A stretch of 64,000 nt of DNA from JBGPGW01 sp046349515 (GTDB lineage: Bacteria > Pseudomonadota > Alphaproteobacteria > CADEGL01). Shown piece after piece: positions 35,039 to 43,282 of this stretch; positions within the stretch are counted from its first letter, which is position 1; the number at the start of each line of letters is the position of its first letter. The position numbers and the translations under genes are program-made. The notes beneath the pieces were generated by a model, which saw nothing but the letters and a program-made list of their open reading frames with translations, made no database searches and was not told the DNA's origin. Location: positions 1-64,000 of the forward strand of contig JAXMCE010000009.1 in assembly GCA_046349515.1 (NCBI GenBank). The letters are read 5' to 3'.

Positions 35039-35114
35039 GGGGCTGTAGCTCAGATGGGAGAGCGCCCCGTTCGCAATGAGGAGGTCAGGGGTTCAATGCC
35101 CCTCAGCTCCACCA
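35039..35114 (+). tRNA. tRNA-Ala (anticodon CGC)
   Basis: A 76-nt cloverleaf with CCA encoded (end 35114). The acceptor stem is GGGGCTG/CAGCTCC, the D-arm GCTC-AGATGGGA-GAGC, the anticodon loop TTCGCAA (CGC, reading GCG codons), and the T-loop TTCAATG. The anticodon stem has a C29-A41 mismatch. It marks the left border of a segment with signs of transfer. Confidence 0.93.
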
Positions 35115-35139
35115 CCGTTCCCGGGATTTCCCCATTCTT

Positions 35140-35952
35140 TCAGGGCGCATGCGCCGCGTAATACGCCACGAATCGCGCCCCCATCGCGGCCAGCGCCTCG
35201 GCCAGCTTGGCCCCTGTCTCGGGAGAGGAAAGCCGCGCATCCGCCCCCAACACCCCGTCCGGCGTGATGTGCTCCAGCTCCAGCGGCACGTCGATATCGG
35301 CGCCCTCGAACTGCATGGTGCCGAAATTATTCACCTTCAGTCCCATCATCTCCATCTGGCCATGTGGCGCAGGGATCAGGTCGGGGCGCATGAATTGCGG
35401 AAACAGATGCCAGGCGAGCGATGTCAGCGGGTCTGCCCCATGGCCCAGGGCCTGCTCCGCCCGCTCCGCGCCGACGATCTGCGGCAGCACGACGCACGCC
35501 ACCTTCCACACATAGAAGCTGGGGATGAGCACCCGCCGCGCCTTCCAGACTTCCTGGGTGGCGAAATGCACCGGCCAGGCATTACCGTAATGGCCGTTGA
35601 TCACAATGATCCGCTTTATCTCGTGGCGCAGCAGGCAGGCCAGCATGTCGTCCAGGACCGCGCGCAAGGTCTCCTGACGCAGCGCGATGCCACCCGGCAC
35701 GGTGCCGAAGTAATCGGAGCCGCCGAAAGGAACTACCGGCGCCACCAGGGTGCGCGTGCCCGCCTCGGTGGCGCGCTGGGCGATCAGCTCGGCCATGCGC
35801 TCGGCGGACAGGTAATCGCCCATCGGCGCATGCGGGCCCTGGTCCTCATGGCTGCCCATCGGCAGCAGCACCACCGGCCGCGTCGGCAGCAATTCCTTGA
35901 ACTCGGCGGCGGTCAGCTCGCCCATCCGGTATTTCATCGTCGCGTCCCTCAT
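35140..35952 (-). CDS. Creatininase-family amidohydrolase
   Basis: The 270-residue protein has the creatininase fold: LLPMGSHEDQGPHAPMGDY supplies Glu and His for the binuclear metal site, and INGHYGNAWP is a second hallmark. Members hydrolyse cyclic amides such as creatinine or formamide-type compounds; the substrate here is unknown. The ATG at 35952 overlaps the stop of the upstream remnant as ATGA; 35937 is the alternative with a better GAGGGA site. It lies in the tRNA-bordered segment. Confidence 0.87.
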   Translation of the reverse strand: MRDATMKYRMGELTAAEFKELLPTRPVVLLPMGSHEDQGPHAPMGDYLSAERMAELIAQRATEAGTRTLVAPVVPFGGSDYFGTVPGGIALRQETLRAVLDDMLACLLRHEIKRIIVINGHYGNAWPVHFATQEVWKARRVLIPSFYVWKVACVVLPQIVGAERAEQALGHGADPLTSLAWHLFPQFMRPDLIPAPHGQMEMMGLKVNNFGTMQFEGADIDVPLELEHITPDGVLGADARLSSPETGAKLAEALAAMGARFVAYYAAHAP

Positions 35953-36077
35953 CCCGGCGCCGCCGCGATTTCCGCCTCGGTCGGAATCCGCCCGGTCGCC
36001 CGCTTGGAATAGGCCATCCGCCCATCCCCGTTGATCGCGAGCACTCCGCCGCTGGCGCGGCGCAGGATCACCTCAAC
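35949..36077 (-). pseudogene. C-terminal remnant of a SelW/Rdx-like protein
   Basis: Forty-two codons are in frame up to a TGA that overlaps the creatininase start. The peptide, with GGVLAINGDGRMAYSKR and TGRIPTEAEI, follows the end of SelT/SelW/SelH (Rdx) proteins (GGVF-x-DG-x-xxSRK-x-GxFP). The usual N-terminal half with its CxxC is missing. An in-frame TAA precedes the remnant at 36078, where GC drops sharply. This looks like a deletion or insertion breakpoint. The family call is by eye. Confidence 0.55.
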
Positions 36078-36192
36078 TTAGATGCAAATTTCCCCCGTGG
36101 GTGAAACTTGCACGGCTGCACGTTTCCCAGCGGGCCCCTGTAGGAAATCTTCGGAGCAATGTCACTGCCCGGCAAACACAGCGACAGTTGGC

Positions 36193-37065
36193 TCAAACTA
36201 CTCCTATCTCTGTACCGAGGAGAGAAAAGCGGCGGTCAATTTCAGCAAAATCCCTCGGAATCGAACACCCCTCGCTGTCATGACGAGCGAACCTTGCGGG
36301 CCGTCCTTTGACAATAGTCCCGTAACGGTGTGTGGCGTGGCCAAAGCCCGCGTAGGGGACGGCATCCGCAGCGGTATAGGTGATGTTAATTCGTGCCCCG
36401 CCATTACGCCGAGAGTCGAAGTCATCCAGATGAAGAGTTTTACCGTGTAAAAACTCGATTGTGCCGGCAGGCCCGGTCAGCTCAACCATTTTAGAGGTGT
36501 CGATCGTTCGAAGATCATGCTCCGAGAGTTTGCCCGTAAATCGTCCGCTCTCATCAGAATGGGCGAACATCGGCCCCTTGTGGCTGCCGGGTATGACGCA
36601 CATCCTTGCATCGAGCTGACTGCAATCTTGCAAATGACAACCAACAACAACCAGGCTGGAATTTGTATGTGGCATATAGGGGATATCCTGGTGCCAGTCA
36701 TAGCTGCAAACACCCGGCCTCTTGAACAGAAGTGAGGTGTGGCTAAACCGAACGTTGTCACCAATCAAGCCCGCGACGACATCGACCAGTTCCGACTTGG
36801 CGACAAACTCCCAGATAGCATTCGAGTCCGAATCAGGATTCCAAATCCACTCAAATTCGGGCGCTTCCGGTGAATGAGTTTTGTGCAGGTTGACGCGGTG
36901 GGTCGAAGCAGTGAGATGCCGATTTGCCGCGACAACCTCTTCAACGCCGGCGCGAAGCCGTTGCAGCCACTTCTCCGAGATCGCGCCCTTCAATAGCAAA
37001 TACCCGTTCTCGGCATAGAAGCTTTGGTCTGCACGGGTCAAACTTACCGCCAGAGATTCGCTCAT
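36193..37065 (-). CDS. Phytanoyl-CoA dioxygenase (PhyH) family protein
   Basis: The 290-residue iron/2-oxoglutarate oxygenase has the metal motif His125-x-Asp127 (WHQD), distal His207 or His212 in FLHGKTLHLDDF, and Arg225 for 2-oxoglutarate. It hydroxylates an unknown substrate with O2. GC content is near 53%, far below the neighbours, and codons are of a different type, which supports transfer. It follows the hydratase gene by 19 bases and starts at an ATG with GGGAG upstream. Confidence 0.87.
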   Translation of the reverse strand: MSESLAVSLTRADQSFYAENGYLLLKGAISEKWLQRLRAGVEEVVAANRHLTASTHRVNLHKTHSPEAPEFEWIWNPDSDSNAIWEFVAKSELVDVVAGLIGDNVRFSHTSLLFKRPGVCSYDWHQDIPYMPHTNSSLVVVGCHLQDCSQLDARMCVIPGSHKGPMFAHSDESGRFTGKLSEHDLRTIDTSKMVELTGPAGTIEFLHGKTLHLDDFDSRRNGGARINITYTAADAVPYAGFGHATHRYGTIVKGRPARFARHDSEGCSIPRDFAEIDRRFSLLGTEIGVV

Positions 37066-37084
37066 TGATAACTCCCATCCGGCA

Positions 37085-37873
37085 TTAGATGAATTTGGCT
37101 CTCGCTGCCCCGAGTCCATTGAACGTCGCCACGACTTCATCCCCCGCCTTTATATCCCGAAAGAGTGCTGTCGCGGTTCCCGTGTGGTGAACGCAGCCTG
37201 CACGCAGGCCGTCCCCTGCGTTAGCGCGCGCGTTGACGATCCAGACCAAAGCAGCCACGGGATCGCGCATCACGTCGGCTCCGGTGCCCCGGCGCACTAT
37301 CGTGCCGTTTACGGAAAGGGTGACATCCATATTGATGAGGTCCAGGTCTCGCCAGTCCGAGACTCCCTCACCATAGACCAAGGCGCCATCAGCGCCGTTG
37401 TCTGCAATGATTGAAAATATGTCATGCTCCGTCCAGTTCTTGAGATACGGCGCAACGATGTCGATCACGGGATGCACGGTCGCAATCGCCTCTTCAACTT
37501 CCGCCTGAGAGTAGTCTTTTCCGCGCTTCGGCAGATCATGCTTCAAGGAAAACCCGAACTCACATTCAAGATCAATCGACTGAAATTCGGACATCTTGAT
37601 ACGTGCTGGGCTGGTGAAGACAAGATCAGTAAAACGACGTCCATAAAACGGTTTGGTGTAACGAATTAATTCTTGAATTTTTATGTTGGTGTTCGCGAGA
37701 AACCAGCCTGCAACGTTCCAGCCCATGATGCCGAGAAAGCGGCTTTGCACCGCGTAGGCATCCTCGATGCTCTTCGGCCTGATGTCCTCCGGGATGCAGT
37801 CGATACTCTTCTTCGCCAGGCGTGCTGATTTGAGCAACTGCGCCGCCCGGTCGATTTGTTCTTCACTGAGCAT
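37085..37873 (-). CDS. 2-keto-4-pentenoate hydratase-family protein
   Basis: The 262-residue protein belongs to the MhpD/fumarylacetoacetase-related hydratases: SIDLECEFGFSLKHDLP supplies acidic metal ligands and VHPVIDIVAPYLKNW and NGADGALVYG are family landmarks. In aromatic meta-cleavage pathways it adds water to 2-hydroxypenta-2,4-dienoate, but no meta-cleavage dioxygenase or aldolase is present, so the natural substrate is uncertain. GC content is low like the PhyH gene. The ATG follows GGGGAG. Confidence 0.85.
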   Translation of the reverse strand: MLSEEQIDRAAQLLKSARLAKKSIDCIPEDIRPKSIEDAYAVQSRFLGIMGWNVAGWFLANTNIKIQELIRYTKPFYGRRFTDLVFTSPARIKMSEFQSIDLECEFGFSLKHDLPKRGKDYSQAEVEEAIATVHPVIDIVAPYLKNWTEHDIFSIIADNGADGALVYGEGVSDWRDLDLINMDVTLSVNGTIVRRGTGADVMRDPVAALVWIVNARANAGDGLRAGCVHHTGTATALFRDIKAGDEVVATFNGLGAARAKFI

Positions 37874-38006
37874 AACTCTCCCCATTTTCCATGACCCGAA
37901 GGGCAGTCTCGGAGGTCAGCATTTGCGATCGGTCTATGCCGAGATGCACCGGATAGACGGCATCGAGCCCTCAAATTGTACGATTCCAGCTTTCCTTGCA
38001 AGTCTG

Positions 38007-38050
38007 ATATTATAATATACGTACATTACAATAACCGATGTATGGTTACA
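38007..38050. promoter_or_regulatory. Palindrome-rich divergent control region
   Basis: The 292-bp gap between the hydratase start (37873) and the GntR start (38166) is AT-rich. It contains ATATTATAATAT (38007-38018), a perfect 12-bp palindrome, and TGTA-TGGT-TACA (38039-38050), of the GT-N-AC type bound by HutC-like GntR proteins. Both are plausible operators for the adjacent regulator and the leftward operon; this is inference. Confidence 0.45.
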
Positions 38051-38165
38051 CGAGCGATTATGTGGCCTTGCTACAATCTCTTCGAACGCGCGATGCCGCG
38101 AAATGCGACGCTGTTCATCGGGTCGCGTCGCGTTGCTTGCGTCTGCCCAATCAAGGGAGATTTGC

Positions 38166-38942
38166 ATGCACGACACCACTCAGGGGCGGCAGCTTGCGGT
38201 GGCAGGTCCAGGGAAGCAGCCGCTCTACGCGGCATTGGCCTCATTGCTGGTTCAAGACATTCGTGGCGGGAAGTACCCCCCTTCGTCCACGCTGCCATCG
38301 GAGAAGGAGATCGCCGAGTTGTACGGTGTAAGCCGTCAGACGGTCCGGCAGGCATTGCGCAGTGTCCGCGAACTGGGGTTGATCTCGTCCCAGGCCGGTA
38401 TCGGCACGATCGTGCGCGCGCCGGCGAGCCGTCAGAACACGTACAGCTCGGTCAACTCGATCGAGGATTTGCTGGAGTTCGTCGGCAACACCGAAATGCA
38501 CCTCGTGTCTCTGCGCGAGGTGACGGTCGAGCCGGATCTCGCGCAGATCCTCGAGTGCAAGGAAGGGCTGCTGCTGTCGGAGGTGACATTTCTGCGCAAG
38601 GCGCCGGGCGCCGATCTGCCGATGAGCTATGTGCTCATCTACGTGCACCCGCGCTTCGCCGCGGCTCAAGTCACGCCGCCCGTCTCGAACTCGCCGATCT
38701 ACAAAAACATCGAGGCCATGTTCGGCGTGCGGGTTCACGAAGTTCGGCAGGACGTCTCGGCCACCGTCCTGAACGCGCAGCTGGCGCAAACCCTTGTCGC
38801 TCAAGAAGGGAGTCCGGCGCTCCGGATCAAGCGCTTCTTTTTCGACGTCAACGGCGCGCTGGTGCAGACATCGATCAGCTATTACCCGGCCGATCGTTAC
38901 ACCCAATCGCAACGATTTCGCGCGAACAGCGAGATGACGTAA
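38166..38942 (+). CDS. GntR-family regulator with UTRA domain (HutC subfamily)
   Basis: The 258-residue protein has an N-terminal winged helix (about 24-90: YPPSSTLPSEKEIAELYGVSRQTVRQAL) and a C-terminal UTRA ligand domain that binds a small effector. It likely controls the genes on either side: the low-GC operon running left and the enoyl-CoA hydratase/CoA-transferase genes to the right. The ATG follows AGGGAGA. The effector is unknown. Confidence 0.9.
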   Translation: MHDTTQGRQLAVAGPGKQPLYAALASLLVQDIRGGKYPPSSTLPSEKEIAELYGVSRQTVRQALRSVRELGLISSQAGIGTIVRAPASRQNTYSSVNSIEDLLEFVGNTEMHLVSLREVTVEPDLAQILECKEGLLLSEVTFLRKAPGADLPMSYVLIYVHPRFAAAQVTPPVSNSPIYKNIEAMFGVRVHEVRQDVSATVLNAQLAQTLVAQEGSPALRIKRFFFDVNGALVQTSISYYPADRYTQSQRFRANSEMT

Positions 38943-39005
38943 CTCCGCGGGGATCCTTCCGCCGTGGTGGCGTCGATGCGCGCACCACGCTTGAGGGAAC
39001 CCCGA

Positions 39006-39791
39006 ATGAACGCTGAACCGCAAGTCATCCGGGTACAGCCCGAGGAGGGATACGCCATCGTATCCCTCGCCAATCCGCCGCTTAACGTCGTTTCGCTGGC
39101 GCTGACGCGGCAGCTATATGCCGCACTGCGCAGCCTCGAGCGCGACGACGCGGTCCGCGCACTGATCATCACCGGAGACGGCGACCGAGCCTTTTGCGCC
39201 GGCTCGGACATCAGCGAACTCGAGAACATGACGGCGCCTGGCGCCGTCCTCGAAAAAAAGCTGATCTTCCAGAACAAGGTCTTCGAGCTTCTGCGCGCAT
39301 TCCCCAAGCCGACGATCGCCGCGCTCAATGGCATCGCATACGGGGGCGGGCTCGAGATCGCCGCCTGCTGCGATCTGATCGTCGCCGAAAGGCAGATACG
39401 GCTGTGTCTGCCGGAAATCAAGCTGGGCGTCTTCCCGAGCAGCGGGGGGACGTTCCGCGTGGCGCGCAAGATCGGCGAGTCGCGCGCCAAGGAGATGGTC
39501 TTCCTCGGTGAGCCGATCGACGCCGAGCAGGCCCTCGCGTGGGGCCTGATCAATCGGCTGGTCGAGCGCGGCCAGGCCCTGGCCCATGCCCGTGAGATCG
39601 CGCAGGTGCTCGCGAAACGACCGCGACTGGGCATGAAGTTGGCGAAGTCGATCATCAACCTGGCGTTCGATCGTCCCGACGCCGAAGCGATCGCGGAGTC
39701 GCTGAAAGCCAGTGACAGCGTGTTCTGCTCGGACGAGGCCAAGGAAGGTGTCGAGGCATTCCTGACGAAGCGCTCACCGAACTTCGGATGA
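39006..39791 (+). CDS. Enoyl-CoA hydratase/isomerase family protein
   Basis: The 261-residue crotonase has the oxyanion motifs GDRAFCAGSDISEL and YGGGLEIAACCDLI and the segment FPSSGGTFRVARKIG. The catalytic Glu positions are LPEIKLG and GGGLEI, so activity is likely. It lies 63 bases after the GntR gene and 40 before the CoA-transferase gene, in one direction. The pair could activate an acid and then hydrate its unsaturated thioester. Confidence 0.87.
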   Translation: MNAEPQVIRVQPEEGYAIVSLANPPLNVVSLALTRQLYAALRSLERDDAVRALIITGDGDRAFCAGSDISELENMTAPGAVLEKKLIFQNKVFELLRAFPKPTIAALNGIAYGGGLEIAACCDLIVAERQIRLCLPEIKLGVFPSSGGTFRVARKIGESRAKEMVFLGEPIDAEQALAWGLINRLVERGQALAHAREIAQVLAKRPRLGMKLAKSIINLAFDRPDAEAIAESLKASDSVFCSDEAKEGVEAFLTKRSPNFG

Positions 39792-39831
39792 CTGCGACGA
39801 CCCGTCCATCAACCCCACAGGAAATACATCC

Positions 39832-40944
39832 ATGAAACCGCTCGAAGGATTGGTCATCGTTTCGGTCGAGCAGTTTGCCGCCGGCCCCTATGGCTCGATG
39901 TTCCTCGCGGACCTCGGTGCCGAAGTCATCAAAGTGGAAAACAAGGACATCGGCGGCGATCCGTCCCGCTTCATGGGGCCGCACTTCGTCAGCGAGGGGG
40001 AAAGCCTCGTCTTCCAGGGCTGGAACACCAACAAGCACAGCGTCAGCCTCGATCTGAAATCCGAGGACGGGCGCCAGGCCTTTCATCAACTGGCCGCTCG
40101 GGCCGATGCGGTCATGAACAACCTGCGCGGCGACCAGCCCGCCAAGCTTGGGCTGGACTACGAGACTCTGAAGGCGATCAAACCGGAAATCGTGTGCCTG
40201 CACATCTCCGCCTACGGCCGCGACAACTCTCGCGCCAATTGGCCGGGATACGATTTCCTGATGCAGGCCGAATCGGGCCTCATGGATCTGACCGGAGACC
40301 CCCAAGGGGACCCGACGCGATTCGGTGCCTCGGTGATCGATTACATGACCGGGATCACCGGGATGCTGGGCCTGCTCGCGGCCGTGTTCAAGGCCAGGAC
40401 CACGAGGCAGGGATGCGACGTGGATGTCAGCCTGTTCGATGTCGCCCTGCACCAGCTGGGCTATGCGGGCACCTGGTACTTGAACACCGGCGATGCGCCC
40501 AGCCGATTGCCGCGAGGCGCGCACCTTTCGGTCACGCCAGTACAGACCTTCCGCACCGCCGACGGTTGGCTCTACGTGATGTGCATGACGAACAAATTCT
40601 GGGCGGCGCTGCTCAATGTCCTCGCCAAGCCTGAAATCGCCGGTGACGCGCGGTTCGCCGACCAGGCGCTTCGCGCGCGACATCGCGCCGAGCTGACGCA
40701 GGTTCTGGACAGGACGTTCTCCGAGCACCCGACCGACTATTGGCTCGAAGCGCTGAGCGGAGTGCTGCCAGTGTCTCCCGTCTACACGGTTCAGCAGGCG
40801 CTGGAGAACCCGTTCGTCGAGGAAGTCGGGATGGTCAGGGACGTGCCGCATCCCCTCAAGCCTGATCTGAAATTGCTGGGCAACCCGTTGAAGTTCGATG
40901 GTGCCAGGCTCTCGCAGCAGGTCTGTCAGCCGCTCGAACCGTAG
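39832..40944 (+). CDS. Class III (CaiB/BaiF-type) CoA-transferase
   Basis: The 370-residue enzyme moves CoA between carboxylic acids. It has the family start LEGLVIVSVEQFAAGPYGSMFLADLGAEVIKVE, a GYDFLMQAESG segment, and the strand VDVSLFDVALHQL, whose Asp near 204 is the expected covalent carboxylate. The donor and acceptor acids are unknown. It closes the GntR-led cluster; normal codon use for the genome contrasts with the low-GC genes to the left. Confidence 0.9.
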   Translation: MKPLEGLVIVSVEQFAAGPYGSMFLADLGAEVIKVENKDIGGDPSRFMGPHFVSEGESLVFQGWNTNKHSVSLDLKSEDGRQAFHQLAARADAVMNNLRGDQPAKLGLDYETLKAIKPEIVCLHISAYGRDNSRANWPGYDFLMQAESGLMDLTGDPQGDPTRFGASVIDYMTGITGMLGLLAAVFKARTTRQGCDVDVSLFDVALHQLGYAGTWYLNTGDAPSRLPRGAHLSVTPVQTFRTADGWLYVMCMTNKFWAALLNVLAKPEIAGDARFADQALRARHRAELTQVLDRTFSEHPTDYWLEALSGVLPVSPVYTVQQALENPFVEEVGMVRDVPHPLKPDLKLLGNPLKFDGARLSQQVCQPLEP

Positions 40945-41085
40945 GCGGTTTGCTCCAGCGCCCTGCGCAAGGCGGCCCCGTGGAGGGTGTGGTGCTTCCG
41001 GCATTTCCTGCGCCCCCCTGATTGGAACTCCAAATACGGAAGGCCGTTAAGCGCAATCGAAGGGCCGGTAGAGAAATCATGAATT

Positions 41086-41190
41086 GTCGCGCGCGGGGCG
41101 CGATCTGCGTTCGCACATCGATGGCCGGCCCCGATCCGCATGGTTATCTTTTGGCGCGGGCGCATCGGGCGATGTATGACTGGCCGTCAT
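41086..41190 (+). repeat. Right copy of the imperfect direct repeat
   Basis: This 105-bp segment matches 34909-35010 in the same orientation. The 35-bp core is conserved with one change (CGTTCGC then A, not G, before CATCGATGGCC). Here the right end reads ATGACTGGCCGTCAT, one base off a palindrome, and runs into the ATG of the MBL-fold gene at 41189. About 6.1 kb separate the two copies. Confidence 0.8.
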
Positions 41191-42052
41191 GTCCGCTGAC
41201 GCGCGATCGGGCGGCCCTCCTTCGGGCACCGTGTCCTCCCTTAGCCCAAGCGTGACGCTCATCCAGGGCGTCGTCTGGCAATGCAACTGCGTCGTCATCC
41301 GCAAGGATGGGCACGCGCTGGCGGGCGATGCGATCTGGAGCCACGGCGATCTCGCTTCTCTCCAACGCATGATCGCGGATCACGAAACACACCTCTTGAT
41401 CACGCACGGGGACATCGACCACTGCAGTTGCATCGGCGCCTGCGGTCCTGCGAAGGCGGTCGGGAGCGCGGCCACGGCCGCGCGCATCGCGGCGGGATCG
41501 GCCGTGACGAATCTCGAGACCGAAGCCGCGAAATGGAGGCTCGCATTTCCAGGCGTGCCGCGCATCGACGTGACGGTCGCGGCGGATACGCGCGTGGCGC
41601 TCGGCCGGTGGCATGTCCGCACGGTCGAAGCGGCCGGCCATGCCGGCGACGGCATGGCCTACGTCATCGAGGAAGAAGGAGTGTTCCTGGTCGGAGATTA
41701 TTTGATGGCCTCGCAGCATCCGATGGTGTGGTGGTCCTTGCGCGAAGCGCGGCGGACGACCGAGCGGCTGGTGAACACCATCGCCCAGTCCGATCTCCGC
41801 CATGTCGTGCCGGGGCACGGACCGGTCCTGTCGCCGGCCGAGGCACTGACCATCGGCGAGCAGGACATGGCCTATCTGGCCGCGGTCGAGCGCGTCGCGG
41901 ACGGGGCGCAGCGGAAAGGCGCATCGCGGGAGGACTGGGAACGTGACGTCGCGGCCGTGCCCGTGCCGAGACCGTGCGCGCCCGATATCGAAATCTTCTG
42001 CCCGCGGCTGCTGAACGCCCGGGCGAGCTGGCGCGATCGGATGGAAGCCTAG
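41189..42052 (+). CDS. MBL-fold metallo-hydrolase
   Basis: The 287-residue protein has the beta-lactamase-type metal site in the variant THGDIDH (His73, Asp75, Asp77, His78) instead of HxHxDH, then GHAGDGMAY, LVGDYLM and VPGHGP. The Asp-for-His change occurs in several MBL subgroups, so function cannot be assigned. The ATG coincides with the right end of the direct repeat and has no good ribosome site; a GTG at codon 15 is an alternative. Confidence 0.83.
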   Translation: MSADARSGGPPSGTVSSLSPSVTLIQGVVWQCNCVVIRKDGHALAGDAIWSHGDLASLQRMIADHETHLLITHGDIDHCSCIGACGPAKAVGSAATAARIAAGSAVTNLETEAAKWRLAFPGVPRIDVTVAADTRVALGRWHVRTVEAAGHAGDGMAYVIEEEGVFLVGDYLMASQHPMVWWSLREARRTTERLVNTIAQSDLRHVVPGHGPVLSPAEALTIGEQDMAYLAAVERVADGAQRKGASREDWERDVAAVPVPRPCAPDIEIFCPRLLNARASWRDRMEA

Positions 42053-42174
42053 CCTGCGGCTTGACGCCGAAGGCACGCGCGCGCCAGTCACCGGCGGGAG
42101 CTTGATCGAGGCCGTGAAGGAGCCTAGCGTTTTTCCATTCGATCTCCGCTCGGCACGGCAGAGGAGTTGACGCC

Positions 42175-43026
42175 ATGAACACGATGACCATCCGGAGGCT
42201 GAGCGGCTATCTGGGCGCTGAGATTTCCGGTGTCGACCTCGCCGCGCTCAGCCCGTTCGAGGTGGCGGCCATCCGGAAGGCCTTCCTCGAGCACCAGGTC
42301 CTGTTCTTCACGGGGCAGAGGTTCGGCGCCGACAGCTTTGCCGCCGCGGCCGAGAAATTCGGCGAGATCGATCCGCCCCATATCGGGCTCGAGAAGCACC
42401 CCGACAATGCGAAGGTGATGGTCGCCGCCTCGCGCAAGGGCAAGGGCGACTCCCAGTACAACGATATCTGGCATTCCGACGGCTCCTACGAGGAGGCGCC
42501 GCCGCTCGGCTCCCTCTTGCATCCGATGACGCTGCCGCCCGTGGGTGGCGACACGCTCTTCGTCTCCATGTATGCGGCTTACGAACACCTGTCGGACAGC
42601 ATCAAGTCCATGATCGACGGCATGCAGGTTTTCCACGACGGCGTGCCGACCTTCATGCCCTACCTCCTCGACCCGAGCGTCAAGGACGGGCCGGAACGCT
42701 TGCGAAAAATGAAGGTCGAGAAGCCGGGCTGCGTGCACCCCATGGTGATCCGCCACCCTGAGTCCGGCCGCCCCGCCCTCTTCGTCAGCCGCGCCTATGC
42801 GACGCGCGTCATGGGCCTGTCGGAGATCGAGAGCCGGCACCTGATCAACCTTCTCTGCGAGCATTGCGAGCAGGCGAACTTCCAGGTGCGCTGGCGCTGG
42901 TCGGAAGGCGACGTGGCCTTCTGGGACAATCGCTGCACGCTCCACTACGCGGCCAAGGACTACGGCCTCCACGACCGCGCCATGATGCGGGTGACGCTCA
43001 AGGGCACGAGGCCGCTGGCGGCGTGA
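42175..43026 (+). CDS. TauD/TfdA-family 2-oxoglutarate dioxygenase
   Basis: The 283-residue iron/2-oxoglutarate oxygenase has His100-x-Asp102 (WHSDGSY), a distal His in TLHYAAKDY, and Arg in RAMMRVTLKG for 2-oxoglutarate. Family members release sulfite from taurine or cleave aryloxyalkanoates; nothing nearby points to one substrate. The ATG follows GCAGAGGAG. It stands alone. Confidence 0.9.
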   Translation: MNTMTIRRLSGYLGAEISGVDLAALSPFEVAAIRKAFLEHQVLFFTGQRFGADSFAAAAEKFGEIDPPHIGLEKHPDNAKVMVAASRKGKGDSQYNDIWHSDGSYEEAPPLGSLLHPMTLPPVGGDTLFVSMYAAYEHLSDSIKSMIDGMQVFHDGVPTFMPYLLDPSVKDGPERLRKMKVEKPGCVHPMVIRHPESGRPALFVSRAYATRVMGLSEIESRHLINLLCEHCEQANFQVRWRWSEGDVAFWDNRCTLHYAAKDYGLHDRAMMRVTLKGTRPLAA

Positions 43027-43082
43027 GGCGGCCCGCGCGCGCATCGGCTCTTTCGCGTGTTGGAATGAGCGTGTGAAACAAT

Positions 43083-43157
43083 TGGTGAGCCCGGAGGGGA
43101 TCGAACCCTCGACCCTCTGATTAAAAGTCAGATGCTCTACCGCTGAGCTACGGGCTC
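43083..43157 (-). tRNA. tRNA-Lys (anticodon TTT)
   Basis: A 75-nt cloverleaf with CCA encoded. Acceptor GAGCCCG/CGGGCTC, D-arm GCTC-AGCGGTA-GAGC, anticodon stem TCTGA/TCAGA with loop CTTTTAA (TTT), and T-loop TTCGATC. All stems pair. It reads both Lys codons. Confidence 0.96.
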
Positions 43158-43282
43158 GGTTGGATGAGGCGGACCATAAGTTCGCGCGCGGAGGGGGTCA
43201 ATACGAGGCGGCGCCCCGCTGGGGACGCGTTTCCTCCGCGCGCTCGCGCATCGGAGGGAACGATCGGTGTTAGACTTCGTCC

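Noticed and set aside
34861..35079. Short open frame across the left direct repeat and tRNA
   Set aside because: It runs into the tRNA gene and shares peptide pieces with the right repeat only because the DNA is repeated.
36082..36450. Open frame of 122 codons on the plus strand
   Set aside because: Mostly antisense to the PhyH gene, Cys-rich by chance, no ribosome site.
40945..41085. Duplicate of the tRNA-Ala 3' end as an integration site
   Set aside because: No copy of the T-arm/acceptor sequence was seen near the right border, so tRNA-directed integration is not supported.
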